Source: Colwellia sp. (GTDB taxonomy: Bacteria > Pseudomonadota > Gammaproteobacteria > Enterobacterales > Alteromonadaceae). Taken from it: 47,499 bases of DNA. The stretch spans positions 6,442 to 53,940 of the forward strand of contig JAPYOP010000029.1 of assembly GCA_029938115.1 (NCBI GenBank), written 5' to 3'. The translations under genes and the position numbers were made by a program. Under the pieces are notes generated by a model. It did not search any database. It was not told the origin of the DNA and worked only from the letters and a program-made list of their open reading frames with translations. Positions 34,065-43,847 of the stretch are shown here, piece after piece (position 1 is the stretch's first letter; each line of letters starts with the position of its first letter).

Positions 34065-36438
34065 TGTCGGGCACCAACACTCTAAGTTGATAATTTTGTT
34101 TAGCGACTAAACCTTTTAACTTATTGTCTTCAATCAGTTCATCATTTAGATAAATTTCGTTTTTGCAAATTCTGGATGATTTTTCAATAACAAAATTAAG
34201 CCTTGCACCACGAAATAAACGCTGTCCTGATATTTTATTCAGATGACTCGGAAGTTTAGGTGAAACAGACAAAACACCATTGCCACCTTTTAAACCGCAG
34301 AGTTCTTCGACAAGGCAACGATATAACCAACTAAGGGTTCCTGTATTAAACAATTGGCTTGAACACCCTGATTGTTCTGGGTATTGATGATATGCACCTC
34401 GATAATAATTAGGCACAAAAACCGCTAATTGACCGCTTTTATCTGCATTATTATTCTCAGGAATAATTTTCTTTAACACATCAAAAGCTAGATCATGTTC
34501 ACCTACTTGGTACAAACTATAGGCATAAAAAATTGCAGCATGATTATATACAGAGCCATTTTCTGAAACGCCAGGATGTTTTTGAGTTATTCGGCCAATA
34601 TCTTCAACCATATGGGTATAACTTGGTGCTAACATCATCACACCATGTGGTGTCATTAGTTGTTCTGAAACAGCAGTTATCATTAAGCTTTGCTGCTTTT
34701 GTGTTGCAGCACCACTGAGTAGTGCCCAACTTTGTGGATTAAGGTAAATTTTTCCTTGCTGGTCTTTAGCTGTACCAAATACTCGGTTGTCATCTGTTAT
34801 GCCGCGAGCAAACCATTTGTCATGCCAAAGATGAGTATTAACCGCCTTATTTATTGCGTCGGCAGCAAATCGATATTCATCAATTTTAGCCAGAGTAGCT
34901 TTAATGCCATACTGCTCACACAAATCACACCAGGTATTGAGCGCATAGGCTGTGGCAAGTGAAAGCCAGCTAGAAACACCTTTTCCTTTATAACCCACCA
35001 TATTCATTGGATCACACCAATCGCCTTGTTCTATCAAACTCAAACCGCGATGATCGGTTGCATTTAATAGCCAGTCTAGTGCGAGCTCTATATGCTCGCA
35101 AAATGACTTAGTATTGGGCGTGTCAGCAAAAGAAATTTCTTGTGAGAGCAACTCAACGTCGCCCGTTTCATTTAGATACACGGCTAAGCAAATAGGCAGC
35201 CAAACACAATGATCAGCATGGGGCACTTGATTTATATATTTAAGCTCTGCCTTTTCATGCAGCAAAATGCCATCAGGCATTGCGCCTGAACTTTGCTGCT
35301 GTGATAGCGCTAAAACGAAGGCCCGACGTGCTATTTTAGGGTTGATATAACACATACCCATATTATCTTGAATATAGTTACGTGTTTGTGGGTCGGTACT
35401 TAAGCGATTGACATCTCCATGATAAAACATCTGCCTAGACAGCCAATTATTCGTGAATTCATCAAAACCAGTATTTCCGGTATTTATGGTTAAACAAGCT
35501 TTACCTTCTTCAATGTATTCATCGTATTCTTGTTGCGCTTTTTTAGCTTCTACTTTACCCAAATAACGCTGCTGTAATAGCGCTATCTCACGCTCATCTT
35601 TTGCGGGACCAAATAAAAATTGATAATCAATACTTCCATGTTGAGTCAATGTTTCTCGGTATTGAAAAATAGCAACGGGGGTTTCATATTGAGCATCACC
35701 ATTAGCCAAGTTTAAAGCATTTATCGCATCGGGATTATGCAAGCCGCCCTCACCCTCAAAAGAGGCTTGATTAGCATGCCAAGCGATAGGCTTTTTATCA
35801 CCAATAAAAAAGGTCTTCTCTTTTAATTCTTTATTTTTAAAGTATTGCTCTACTTTTTGATAGGGGCTCACAGCACTGGCAACAATACCATTTAGCTGGG
35901 TATTAAAGCTTGCTGATTGATTCATCCAAGACATATAGCCAATCGAAAAATAAGGGTAAATACTAATATTTCGTATCCCTTCTCTTAGGTTAGTCACTGA
36001 TAAAGACCACCGCTCGACTACATCTTGTTTTGCTAACGTGACAGTGATTTTTATTTTAAGATCAAAGTGCTCTATCAGCCAACAAATATCACTAGCGCTT
36101 TGCACAAAGCTAAAACTATCGAGCTTTACTCGCATAGGTTCATAAGGCGCCGAAAAGCTCTTTTGGCTATCCTCATCTTTAATATAGAAAAAGCGTCCTG
36201 GGTGATGAGTAAAATAACTATGCTCAGGTTGAATGAAGGTTTTTTCTTCTAAATTGGGAGCATATGAGTATTTACTTGGCTCAGGTTGCATAAATTGGGC
36301 ATTAGCATAACCTCGGCAATTAACTTGTAAAACCATGCGTTTGTTCCATAAAAAACCACACGCCTTAGGCATACTTACGGGGCTATTAAGCTCGGCTATG
36401 ACTCGTTTGGATTTATTTATGTGTGCGCTATTAACCAT
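34057..36438 (-). CDS. GH94 glycoside phosphorylase, probable cellobionic acid phosphorylase
   Basis: 793 residues of GH94, an inverting phosphorylase. It has the N-terminal beta-sandwich, then an (alpha/alpha)6 barrel with NYIQDNMGMCYINP, DGILLHEKAE, and the catalytic Asp in IEQGDWCDPMN (near residue 473; cellobiose phosphorylases have ADWNDCLN here). KHPGVSENGSVYNHAAIFYAYSLY follows. The DWCDPMNM..GKGVS pattern, a length near 790, and the adjacent gluconokinase favour cellobionic acid phosphorylase, which splits 4-O-beta-D-glucosyl-D-gluconate with phosphate into glucose 1-phosphate and gluconate. Cellobiose or laminaribiose phosphorylase remains possible. Four-base gap from the transporter, AGGAGG nine bases upstream. 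Confidence 0.85.
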   Translation of the reverse strand: MVNSAHINKSKRVIAELNSPVSMPKACGFLWNKRMVLQVNCRGYANAQFMQPEPSKYSYAPNLEEKTFIQPEHSYFTHHPGRFFYIKDEDSQKSFSAPYEPMRVKLDSFSFVQSASDICWLIEHFDLKIKITVTLAKQDVVERWSLSVTNLREGIRNISIYPYFSIGYMSWMNQSASFNTQLNGIVASAVSPYQKVEQYFKNKELKEKTFFIGDKKPIAWHANQASFEGEGGLHNPDAINALNLANGDAQYETPVAIFQYRETLTQHGSIDYQFLFGPAKDEREIALLQQRYLGKVEAKKAQQEYDEYIEEGKACLTINTGNTGFDEFTNNWLSRQMFYHGDVNRLSTDPQTRNYIQDNMGMCYINPKIARRAFVLALSQQQSSGAMPDGILLHEKAELKYINQVPHADHCVWLPICLAVYLNETGDVELLSQEISFADTPNTKSFCEHIELALDWLLNATDHRGLSLIEQGDWCDPMNMVGYKGKGVSSWLSLATAYALNTWCDLCEQYGIKATLAKIDEYRFAADAINKAVNTHLWHDKWFARGITDDNRVFGTAKDQQGKIYLNPQSWALLSGAATQKQQSLMITAVSEQLMTPHGVMMLAPSYTHMVEDIGRITQKHPGVSENGSVYNHAAIFYAYSLYQVGEHDLAFDVLKKIIPENNNADKSGQLAVFVPNYYRGAYHQYPEQSGCSSQLFNTGTLSWLYRCLVEELCGLKGGNGVLSVSPKLPSHLNKISGQRLFRGARLNFVIEKSSRICKNEIYLNDELIEDNKLKGLVAKQNYQLRVLVPDNE

Positions 36439-36442
36439 TGCG

Positions 36443-37846
36443 TTAAGCCTCCTGATTAGCTAAGACTTTCAATGCTTTTTTTCTTTCTTGCAATTGCTGT
36501 TGCACACAAAATAATTTCTTGTCACCCAAGGGATAAAACCAAATAATTGGTACAGCCAATGCCGCAAAGATTGCAGGGATAATAGTAATCAATAGCACTA
36601 TACCTTGCTCAGATGCACCTGTTTGCACTTGATTAGCCACATATCCTAATGAAGTGAGCACCCAGCCTATCATCGCACCAGCCAGAGCTCCGCCCAATTT
36701 TTGTGCAAAAGCCGCAGCAGAAAAAATCATTGCTGTTGCTCTTCTACCGGTTTGCCACTCTGAAAAATCAGCAGTATCGGCATACATAGAAAAAACTAAA
36801 GGCGATTTAGGCCCTAACGCTAAACCAATCATAATTTGTAAACTGAACATCAACGCGATATTGTCATTCGGTACGAAATAAAGAAGCACCGACAGTAGCG
36901 CAACGATGCCCATTAAAATAATCAGCAAGCGTCGCTTGTCCAAAAACCGAGTCAACAATGGCGTTGATGCGGCGCCAATAGCTAAAGCGATCATATAGAC
37001 CATTGCAAAACTGCCGATTAAATCTGGTCGCTGAACATAGTATTTGAAGTAAAAAGTGCCTGAACTGGCACGGAGTGAAATAGTGATCATGATAATGAGC
37101 GCCAAGGCAAACAATATGAGCCAAGGCTTATTGTTGCCAAGATCTTTTATATCTTGTAGTACTGGCGTTTTTTGCTCTGGGTTAGGACAAATACGCTCTT
37201 TGGTGCCATAAAAAGTTAAGGCAAACAATAAACCCGCAATACAACCATATAACGCCATGGTGAACTGCCAACCCAATGTTTCATCTCCCTGCCCTAATAA
37301 TATGACTAACTCTGGTGTTAGATAGGCAACTAAACTACCTCCAGAAAAGGCGCCAATAAATCGAAAACTGGTTAAGCTTGTTCTTTGTTGAGTATCGCTA
37401 GTTATTACGCCCAGTAAAGCGCCATAAGGTACATTGATAAAAGTATAGGCAAGCATCATAAAAATATATGTGCCATAAGCCCATGCTAACTTACCTGTGT
37501 CACTAAAATCTGGCACCGTAAACGTCAGCACACCTGCCGCTGCAATAGGGATTATACCCCACAATAAATAAGGGCGAAATTTACCAAAGCGTGTTTTCGT
37601 TCTATCGGCCAAAGCGCCCATAAGCGGATCAGAAATAGCATCAATTAAACGCGTTACTAGCATTAAAGTACCAACGGCTGCGGCTGAAAGCCCCATAATA
37701 TCAGTGTAAAAAATAAACAGGAACACATCAAAAACACGCCAATAAAAATTAGATGCGACATCACCGCAGGCATAAGCTAGTTTCTCTTTAAGGCTTAATT
37801 TATTTTCCACTTGTTCTAATCCTATTTCATCATCAACTTTCGACAT
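36443..37846 (-). CDS. GPH-family sugar:cation symporter (MFS)
   Basis: 467 residues with twelve predicted transmembrane helices of the glycoside-pentoside-hexuronide (MelB-like) family. The start LAYACGDVASNFYWRVFDVFLFIFYTD and the loop DAISDPLMGALADRTKTRFGKFRPYLLW are the standard GPH signatures. It imports a sugar with sodium or protons. From context, the cargo is a beta-glucoside disaccharide or its aldonic acid. First gene of the five-gene operon, with a promoter whose -10 abuts a perfect LacI-type operator (37926-37939). Confidence 0.9.
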   Translation of the reverse strand: MSKVDDEIGLEQVENKLSLKEKLAYACGDVASNFYWRVFDVFLFIFYTDIMGLSAAAVGTLMLVTRLIDAISDPLMGALADRTKTRFGKFRPYLLWGIIPIAAAGVLTFTVPDFSDTGKLAWAYGTYIFMMLAYTFINVPYGALLGVITSDTQQRTSLTSFRFIGAFSGGSLVAYLTPELVILLGQGDETLGWQFTMALYGCIAGLLFALTFYGTKERICPNPEQKTPVLQDIKDLGNNKPWLILFALALIIMITISLRASSGTFYFKYYVQRPDLIGSFAMVYMIALAIGAASTPLLTRFLDKRRLLIILMGIVALLSVLLYFVPNDNIALMFSLQIMIGLALGPKSPLVFSMYADTADFSEWQTGRRATAMIFSAAAFAQKLGGALAGAMIGWVLTSLGYVANQVQTGASEQGIVLLITIIPAIFAALAVPIIWFYPLGDKKLFCVQQQLQERKKALKVLANQEA

Positions 37847-37925
37847 TTTCTAAGCGAAATTATGATGCTAATATTTACTGAATAAAAGTTGTTTTTAGCT
37901 TTTTAATAACTTTCGCGACCAAAAA

Positions 37926-37939
37926 TGTAAGCGCTTACA
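37926..37939. promoter_or_regulatory. LacI-type operator TGTAAGCGCTTACA (GPH operon)
   Basis: Perfect 14-base palindrome with the central CG and AAGCGCTT core typical of LacI-family operators. It directly follows the -10 of the minus-strand transporter promoter, so a bound repressor would block transcription. Confidence 0.85.
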
Positions 37940-37967
37940 AATATACTTGCTTTTTTATTTATTACAA
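37940..37967 (-). promoter_or_regulatory. Promoter of the GPH-GH94-GntK-CBM9-GH3 operon
   Basis: On the minus strand TTGTAA (37967-37962) and TATATT (37945-37940) are spaced by 16 bases; the operator begins at the next base. The sigma-70 call is by sequence only. Confidence 0.55.
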
Positions 37968-38113
37968 CTAATTAAATCATAAATAAAACAAACACACAGA
38001 CAACCATTTGAATATTGAGGCTTTTTTTAGCCGGCACTCTGCTAAAATGGTGTTTGATATAATATAACTCTCGAGTAAAAAATTAGTTTTTTAAATTTAT
38101 TTAAAAATAATTG

Positions 38114-38142
38114 TTGACCTAAATTTGTTATTGCCTTAACTT
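38114..38142 (+). promoter_or_regulatory. Promoter of the TonB-dependent receptor gene
   Basis: TTGACC (38114-38119) and TAACTT (38137-38142) are 17 bases apart. The -35 is embedded in TTGTTGACCTA, also found at the same place in the GH1 promoter. The operator begins three bases past the -10. Confidence 0.6.
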
Positions 38143-38144
38143 TA

Positions 38145-38158
38145 TGTAAGCGCTTACA
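38145..38158. promoter_or_regulatory. LacI-type operator 1 of the TonB receptor gene
   Basis: Perfect copy of TGTAAGCGCTTACA, at the transcription start region of the receptor promoter. Confidence 0.87.
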
Positions 38159-38199
38159 TTTACATCGATTGTAATCTTTATATTTTTTTTGTATTATTA

Positions 38200-38213
38200 T
38201 GAAAGCGCTTACA
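38200..38213. promoter_or_regulatory. LacI-type operator 2 of the TonB receptor gene (degenerate)
   Basis: TGAAAGCGCTTACA: one mismatch to the perfect site, 55 bases downstream of operator 1. Probably a second binding site in the untranslated leader. The GH1 gene has the same 55-base arrangement. Confidence 0.7.
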
Positions 38214-38263
38214 CCTGTTAAATAAAATTATAATAGTTGGTTTATAAAGCCTGGAGAGACAAC

Positions 38264-41200
38264 ATGAGTCAGAAAACATTCACTAAGACAAGAATCGCAA
38301 CAAGCTTGTCGATGATATTAGGGGCAACCGCACTGCCCGCTATGTCAGCGGAAGAAACATCACCACAAGCCAAAGAGCAAGCAATCGAAGTTATCGAAGT
38401 TACCGGTATGCGCTCTAGTATAAAAGAATCAACAAGACTTAAGCGTGATGCTTTCGGTGTAGTTGATGCAATTTCAGCAGAAGATATCGGTAAATTTCCT
38501 GATACCAACTTAGCCGAATCTTTACAACGAATTACGGGTGTTTCAATTGACCGTTCAAATGGTGAAGGTAGCCGGGTAACGGTTCGTGGCTTTGGTCCCC
38601 AATACAACATGGTTACCTTGAATGGCCGCGTTATGGCTTCAAGCTCATTACCAGATGGTGGTGGCGCTTCAGATAACAGAGCTTTCGACTTCCAAAATCT
38701 AGCTTCTGATGCAGTTAAGTCGGTAGAAATATACAAAACAGCTAATGCAGCTGCTGCAAGTGGCGGTATTGGTGCAACTATTAACATTAATACATCTAAG
38801 CCACTTGATAACCCTGGCTTTGTAGCCAGTATCGGCGGTAAAGCCATGATGGACACTTCGGTAAGAGATGGTGTTCGTGATTACAGTGACCAAGTAACAC
38901 CTGAACTCTCTGGCTTATTAAGTTGGACTGATGAAGAAGAAATGTTTGGTGCTTCTTTCTCTGGTAGTTTCTCTCAACGTGACAGTAGTTCTACAATATC
39001 AACTATTGCGCAATGGCGTAATGGTATTTACGACGGTACGGTTCCTGATATGGTTCCTGATGGAGAAGGTACTCCAACTCAATTAAATAACGCGCCTGGT
39101 ATAGGAGAAGCTTATGCGCTTCCTTCTGATATCGGTTACCGTTTATGGGATAGACAACGTGAACGTACCAACGCTCAGTTAACCTTGCAATACCGTCCAG
39201 TAGACAGTGTTACCGCTACCTTTGATTATACATATTCTAAATTAGAGCAAGAACAACAAGGTACTGAGTTATCTATTTGGATGTCAGACTATAAAAGTGA
39301 CATTACATTTACAGATGGTTTAAACCCTTCTCCTATCGATTATCTTGAAGATAAAAGAAGCCAAGCACCACGTGACATCGCTGTTAAGCAAAAGTATCGT
39401 AACGCCAGAACTGAAGATACAGCGCTTGGCCTAAACATTGAATGGGAAGTGAATGATGATTTAACACTAGCATTTGATTATAACGATTCTTCTTCTGAAT
39501 CTTCACCAATGTCTAGCTTAGGTAACGATGTAACTGTTGGTATTGGTTCTAACGTTTTACAACAACAAGGCGGTCACTTTGGTGCTTCTGGATATCCAGA
39601 AATTGTTGTTGGCTTTAACGATTGTGATCCACGCATAGGCTTAAACTGTAATAATGTATTTGATCAAGACGATTTGGGTACGTCAATTTACCAAAAAGCA
39701 CATTCAAACAATACCAATGACATTACTCAGATTCGTATTGACGGTACTTGGGAATTTGAGGATGGTCAAATTGATTTTGGTGTTGAATCAAGAGAAATGG
39801 ACAATTACTCTGTTCAATCAAGCTCTAACCAAGCAATGGGTAACTGGGGTGTAAGTAACCCAGGTGAATTGCCTGCAGGTATTTTGGATGCTATTGATTT
39901 CAATGATGCATTAGACGATTACAAATCTGCTGGTTGGACGCAAGCTTTCCGTGGAGACGCTGTTGAACTAGCAAACTGGGCTGCACCTGTATATGGTTTA
40001 GACTTAGGTCGTGAAAGTGCAACGGCTACTAACCGTCGTATTCAAGAAGATGTTACTGCTGCTTATGTAAAAGCATCATACTCTGGTGAAATTAACGACA
40101 TGCCATACAATGTTTCTGTGGGTTTACGCTATGAAGATACTAAGTCTACGTCAATCGCTTATTTAGCATCACCGACTGATGTATTCTGGTTAAGTAATAA
40201 CGATTTTGAAGTCGCACAGGGTAATTCAGCTAATGCAACAGCTCAAATTTCTACAAACTCGTATGATCACTTATTACCGAACATCGATTTTGATATTGAA
40301 TTAGTTGAGAACGTTAAAGCTCGTGCTTCTTTTAGCCAAACTATCGCTCGTCCACAATACGGTCAGTTAAGTAATGCGACAAGTATAAGTGGTGGACCAA
40401 ATGCACCAACAGTACTTAGCGGTTCAGATGGCTCAGCTGGTAGCGGTAACCCAAATCTAATTCCATTAGAGTCAACTAACTTTGATGTATCTGTTGAATG
40501 GTACTTTGAAGATACCAGTTATGTTTCAGTTGGTTACTTCAGAAAAGATGTTGATAACTTTATCGGTTCTGGACCCATTGTTGATAGTTACTACGATTTA
40601 AGAGATCCAAGTGGTGGTCCAAGAGCTCAACAAGCAATTAATGATTTAAATGCAGCTGGTATCCCAGTAAATGAAACAACATTGTTCTCGCAAGTTGCTG
40701 CGACTCAGTTAGGTGAAACAATTTATGCTAATGGTCATACCGATAATGACTATGAAGCCTTAGTTGATGTATACGCAAATAGCGATGATCCATTAATGAC
40801 GTTCTTATCACAATCACCGGTTAACAATAAAACGGCTGTCATTGACGGTTGGGAATTAGCGGTTCAGCATTTCTTTGGTGATACTGGTTTTGGTTTCCAA
40901 GCTAACTACACACTTGTAAGCGGTGATATTGGTTTTGATTTAGCTGCAGCACCTGATGTAACTCAATTCGCTTTACTTGGTTTAAGTGATACTGCTAACT
41001 TAGTATTGTTATATGAAAACGATGGCTTTTCAGCACGTATTGCTTATAACTGGCGTGATGAGTTCTTAAACAATGGTGCTTGGTATGCATCTGAGCCAGA
41101 GTTTACTGAAGAGTACTCTCAAATTGATTTCAGTGTTGGTTACCAAATCAACGAACAGTTATCAATGTCATTTGCTGGTATCAACATTACTGGTGAAGAT

Positions 41201-41290
41201 ACTCGTAAACATGCCCGTACAGCTAATCAGATGACTTATGGTGAAGAGTGGGATGCACGTTATGAGTTAGGTCTTCGTTATACCTTTTAA
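38264..41290 (+). CDS. TonB-dependent outer-membrane receptor for (beta-gluco)oligosaccharide
   Basis: 1008 residues: a signal peptide (ALPAMSA), a short TonB-box-like stretch (IEVIEVTGMRSS), the plug domain (FGVVDAISAEDIGKFPDTNLAESLQRITGVSIDRSNGE is the usual start, cut here into its visible motifs), and a 22-strand barrel ending in aromatic YELGLRYTF, which is the outer-membrane assembly signal. Receptors of this TBDT-type in Alteromonadales import oligosaccharides. I chose the ATG at 38264 because GGAGAG lies five bases upstream; a TTG at 38237 is less likely. Followed by a terminator and the SapC-halogenase pair. Its operators tie it to the glucoside operon. Confidence 0.95.
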   Translation: MSQKTFTKTRIATSLSMILGATALPAMSAEETSPQAKEQAIEVIEVTGMRSSIKESTRLKRDAFGVVDAISAEDIGKFPDTNLAESLQRITGVSIDRSNGEGSRVTVRGFGPQYNMVTLNGRVMASSSLPDGGGASDNRAFDFQNLASDAVKSVEIYKTANAAAASGGIGATININTSKPLDNPGFVASIGGKAMMDTSVRDGVRDYSDQVTPELSGLLSWTDEEEMFGASFSGSFSQRDSSSTISTIAQWRNGIYDGTVPDMVPDGEGTPTQLNNAPGIGEAYALPSDIGYRLWDRQRERTNAQLTLQYRPVDSVTATFDYTYSKLEQEQQGTELSIWMSDYKSDITFTDGLNPSPIDYLEDKRSQAPRDIAVKQKYRNARTEDTALGLNIEWEVNDDLTLAFDYNDSSSESSPMSSLGNDVTVGIGSNVLQQQGGHFGASGYPEIVVGFNDCDPRIGLNCNNVFDQDDLGTSIYQKAHSNNTNDITQIRIDGTWEFEDGQIDFGVESREMDNYSVQSSSNQAMGNWGVSNPGELPAGILDAIDFNDALDDYKSAGWTQAFRGDAVELANWAAPVYGLDLGRESATATNRRIQEDVTAAYVKASYSGEINDMPYNVSVGLRYEDTKSTSIAYLASPTDVFWLSNNDFEVAQGNSANATAQISTNSYDHLLPNIDFDIELVENVKARASFSQTIARPQYGQLSNATSISGGPNAPTVLSGSDGSAGSGNPNLIPLESTNFDVSVEWYFEDTSYVSVGYFRKDVDNFIGSGPIVDSYYDLRDPSGGPRAQQAINDLNAAGIPVNETTLFSQVAATQLGETIYANGHTDNDYEALVDVYANSDDPLMTFLSQSPVNNKTAVIDGWELAVQHFFGDTGFGFQANYTLVSGDIGFDLAAAPDVTQFALLGLSDTANLVLLYENDGFSARIAYNWRDEFLNNGAWYASEPEFTEEYSQIDFSVGYQINEQLSMSFAGINITGEDTRKHARTANQMTYGEEWDARYELGLRYTF

Positions 41291-41342
41291 GTCATAATAT
41301 TGTACATTCTTACTATCATTAAAGATAAGTGAAATTAATAAG

Positions 41343-41373
41343 CCGCTGAGCCTTAAAATTCAGCGGTTTTTTA
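41343..41373 (+). terminator. Intrinsic terminator downstream of the TonB receptor gene
   Basis: CCGCTGA (41343-41349) pairs with TCAGCGG (41360-41366), followed by TTTTTTATTTT. It separates the receptor from SapC; partial read-through would set a lower level of SapC and halogenase. The rest of the 285-base gap to SapC shows no other element. Confidence 0.88.
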
Positions 41374-41575
41374 TTTTGAACTTATCAAACACGATGCAAA
41401 TCAAAAAATGGATAAGTAATATTTTGTAAAGTGATCTTTTCTAAAAAGACCCTTTTATAAAGTATTAATTTTAAGTACAGTAAATTATTATCTAGATTGT
41501 GAAAAATAAAATAATTTTCGTAAAATTAGATTACGCAATAGATATTAAAACAAGCATTCATCTATAGGACTTTCC

Positions 41576-42292
41576 ATGGCTAATCACGACATTCTAGATA
41601 ACAAAAATCATAAAGACATCAAAGTTATCGCACATTTTAACGAAAATTTTTCAGAAAAAAGTAACAGTGCCTTAATATTCCCGACAGAAATTAAAGCCGC
41701 ACAACGTGACTATCCTATTCTATTTATTAAAAATCCTGAAACAGGTCAGTTTCAAAGTGTGGTATTACTTGGCTTAGTCGCTAACGAAAACCTTTACATT
41801 AATAACGGTTGGCAAGCTAGCTACATCCCGGCGATGATTAATAAAGGCCCTTTCATTATTGGTTTTGAAGAAAAGGAAGAAAACGGTGAAAAGGTTAAAC
41901 AACCGATAGTCGCTATTGATATGGACAACCCGCGAGTGAACAAAGAAAGTGGTGAGCCGCTATTTTTAGAAAATGGTCAGGCTAGTCCTTATCTTCAACA
42001 AGTAAACCAATCGTTAAAAACCCTGCATGAAGGTTCGCAGCTAAGCCAACAAATGTTTGAAGCTTTCTTAAAAAACGATTTAATTGAACCTATCGCTTTA
42101 AATATTGAGCTAAATAACGGTGAAAAACTATCGCTTGAAGGTAACTACACCATCAACGAAGAAAAGCTATCTAAGCTTAAGGGTGATGCCCTAAATGAGC
42201 TTCATACCTCAGGTTTATTAAGAGTAGCTTATTTTATTACCGCTTCTTTGGACAATGTTCAACGATTAGTCGACTTTAAAAACAACCTATAG
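41576..42292 (+). CDS. SapC family protein
   Basis: 238 residues of the SapC family (named after a Campylobacter S-layer locus), cytoplasmic by sequence, with no signal or membrane segment. Family segments seen are FPTEIKAAQRDYPILF, GQFQSVVLLGLVANENLY, GWQASYIPAMI and IDMDNPRV. Function is unknown, but the gene regularly accompanies TonB receptors and tryptophan-halogenase-like genes in carbohydrate loci, as here. It precedes the halogenase-like gene by 37 bases and is probably in one transcript with it. Confidence 0.88.
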   Translation: MANHDILDNKNHKDIKVIAHFNENFSEKSNSALIFPTEIKAAQRDYPILFIKNPETGQFQSVVLLGLVANENLYINNGWQASYIPAMINKGPFIIGFEEKEENGEKVKQPIVAIDMDNPRVNKESGEPLFLENGQASPYLQQVNQSLKTLHEGSQLSQQMFEAFLKNDLIEPIALNIELNNGEKLSLEGNYTINEEKLSKLKGDALNELHTSGLLRVAYFITASLDNVQRLVDFKNNL

Positions 42293-42329
42293 TTTACCCA
42301 CTAATGTCAGCGCATATTTTGAGGTTTAA

Positions 42330-43814
42330 ATGAATAATCAAAAAATTACTAAAATCATTATTGCTGGCGGCGGAACCGCTGGTTGGATGGCAGCAGCCTC
42401 TTTATCAAAGCTGTTAGGTAAATCCTTTGATATTACCTTGGTAGAGTCAGACGAAATTGGTACAGTTGGTGTTGGTGAAGCAGCCATTCCAACCCTAACC
42501 GCCTTTCATCGGTTACTGGGGATCAATGAACAAGCCTTTATGAAAGCCACCCATGCCACGTTCAAATTGGGCATAAACTTTGAAAACTGGAAAAATGGTG
42601 ATGACCAATACATGCATGGTTTTGGCCGTGTAGGAAAGGAATGTTGGGCTGGAGAGTTTCAGCACTTTTGGTTGCACGGAAAACAAAACAACATTGAATT
42701 TGATTTTGAACAATATTGTCCTGAAATTCAAGCAGCTAAAGCTGAAAAATTTGCCCTTGCTAAAGGCGGTTTAAATTACTCCTATCATTTAGATGCAACA
42801 CTTTATGCAAAATTTTTACGAACATTTGCTGAAGCTCACGGTGTTAAACGGATAGAAGGTAAAATTATCGACGTAGCCAAAGATAGCAATACCGGTGATA
42901 TTAAATCGCTACAACTTGCCAACGGTAATGTTATTGAAGGTCAGTTATTTATTGATTGTACTGGCTTTGTAGGCTTACTTATCGAAAAAGCCTTACATAC
43001 AGGTTATGAAGATTGGTCACACTGGTTACCTTGTGACAGTGCGGTAGCCGTGCAAACTAAGTCAGTATCAGCGCCCTTACCTTACACACGTTCTATCGCT
43101 CATGAAAGTGGCTGGCAATGGCGTATTCCATTACAACATAGAGTAGGTAATGGCTTAGTGTTTTGCAGTAAATATTTGTCTGATGATGCCGCTAAAACCT
43201 TATTAATGGATAACATTGAAGGTCAGCCAATTAACCAACCGAGAGTGATTAAGTTTAAGACTGGTCGCCGTAGAAAAGGCTGGAATAAAAACTGTATTGC
43301 CTTAGGTTTATCTAGCGGCTTCTTAGAGCCGTTAGAATCAACTAGTATCCATTTGATCATGTCAGGTATTTTACGATTAATTCGATTATTTCCTTTCGAA
43401 GGTATCAGTAAGTCAGCTGTTAACGAATATAATCAACAACTCACCACTGAACTTGAACACATCAGAGACTTTATTATTTTACATTACCATGCTACTGAGC
43501 GAGCAGATACGCCATTTTGGCAGTATTGTAAAAATATGGAAGTACCTGATTCACTCAGACAAAGATTAGATTTATTCAAAGAAACAGCACGAATCTTCAC
43601 CTCTGAAGGCGAATTATTCCGTGTTGATTCATGGGCACAAGTGATGTTGGGACAAGGGGTTTACCCTGAGCAGTATCATCAGATTGCCGCCATTATGAAA
43701 CAACATGAACTCGATAAATTTTTAAGCGATATAAGACAAACAATTGATAAGGCGGTCGCAGGCCTACCTTCACATCAAACCTTCTTAGAGCAATATTGTA
43801 GTACCAAGGGCTAA
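42330..43814 (+). CDS. Tryptophan-halogenase-like flavoprotein 1
   Basis: 494 residues of the flavin-dependent halogenase family. It has the FAD-binding GGGTAGW at the N-terminus, GVGEAAIPTL, a candidate catalytic Lys in THATFKLGINFENW (position of Lys79 in PrnA by family resemblance), the WxWxIP signature as WQWRIP, and SSGFLEPLESTSIHL near the cofactor site. It may act on an unknown substrate, since such genes are common in polysaccharide loci where no indole product is known. It follows SapC; GAGGTTTAA precedes the ATG. A hairpin ends the unit. Confidence 0.88.
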   Translation: MNNQKITKIIIAGGGTAGWMAAASLSKLLGKSFDITLVESDEIGTVGVGEAAIPTLTAFHRLLGINEQAFMKATHATFKLGINFENWKNGDDQYMHGFGRVGKECWAGEFQHFWLHGKQNNIEFDFEQYCPEIQAAKAEKFALAKGGLNYSYHLDATLYAKFLRTFAEAHGVKRIEGKIIDVAKDSNTGDIKSLQLANGNVIEGQLFIDCTGFVGLLIEKALHTGYEDWSHWLPCDSAVAVQTKSVSAPLPYTRSIAHESGWQWRIPLQHRVGNGLVFCSKYLSDDAAKTLLMDNIEGQPINQPRVIKFKTGRRRKGWNKNCIALGLSSGFLEPLESTSIHLIMSGILRLIRLFPFEGISKSAVNEYNQQLTTELEHIRDFIILHYHATERADTPFWQYCKNMEVPDSLRQRLDLFKETARIFTSEGELFRVDSWAQVMLGQGVYPEQYHQIAAIMKQHELDKFLSDIRQTIDKAVAGLPSHQTFLEQYCSTKG

Positions 43815-43847
43815 TAGGATAAATTAACATAATGTGGCAGAAATGCA

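Larger units (their letters stand above)
37847..38263. promoter_or_regulatory. Divergent regulatory region between GPH operon and TonB receptor
   Basis: A 417-base gap without a gene. It holds a minus-strand promoter and operator for the transporter operon, and a plus-strand promoter with two operators for the receptor. The middle part (37985-38100) contains no site I can assign beyond a weak GGCT..AGCC hairpin near 38019. Confidence 0.75.

Noticed and set aside
38019-38063. GGCT-AGCC hairpin and a TATAAT at 38058-38063 in the receptor leader
   Set aside because: No -35 at suitable distance, and the hairpin is too short to call.
38269-38856. 195-codon reading frame on the minus strand, inside the TonB receptor gene
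   Set aside because: It lies fully antisense to the plug domain coding region, has no ribosome binding site or family resemblance, and its reading follows from the strong codon bias of the real gene.
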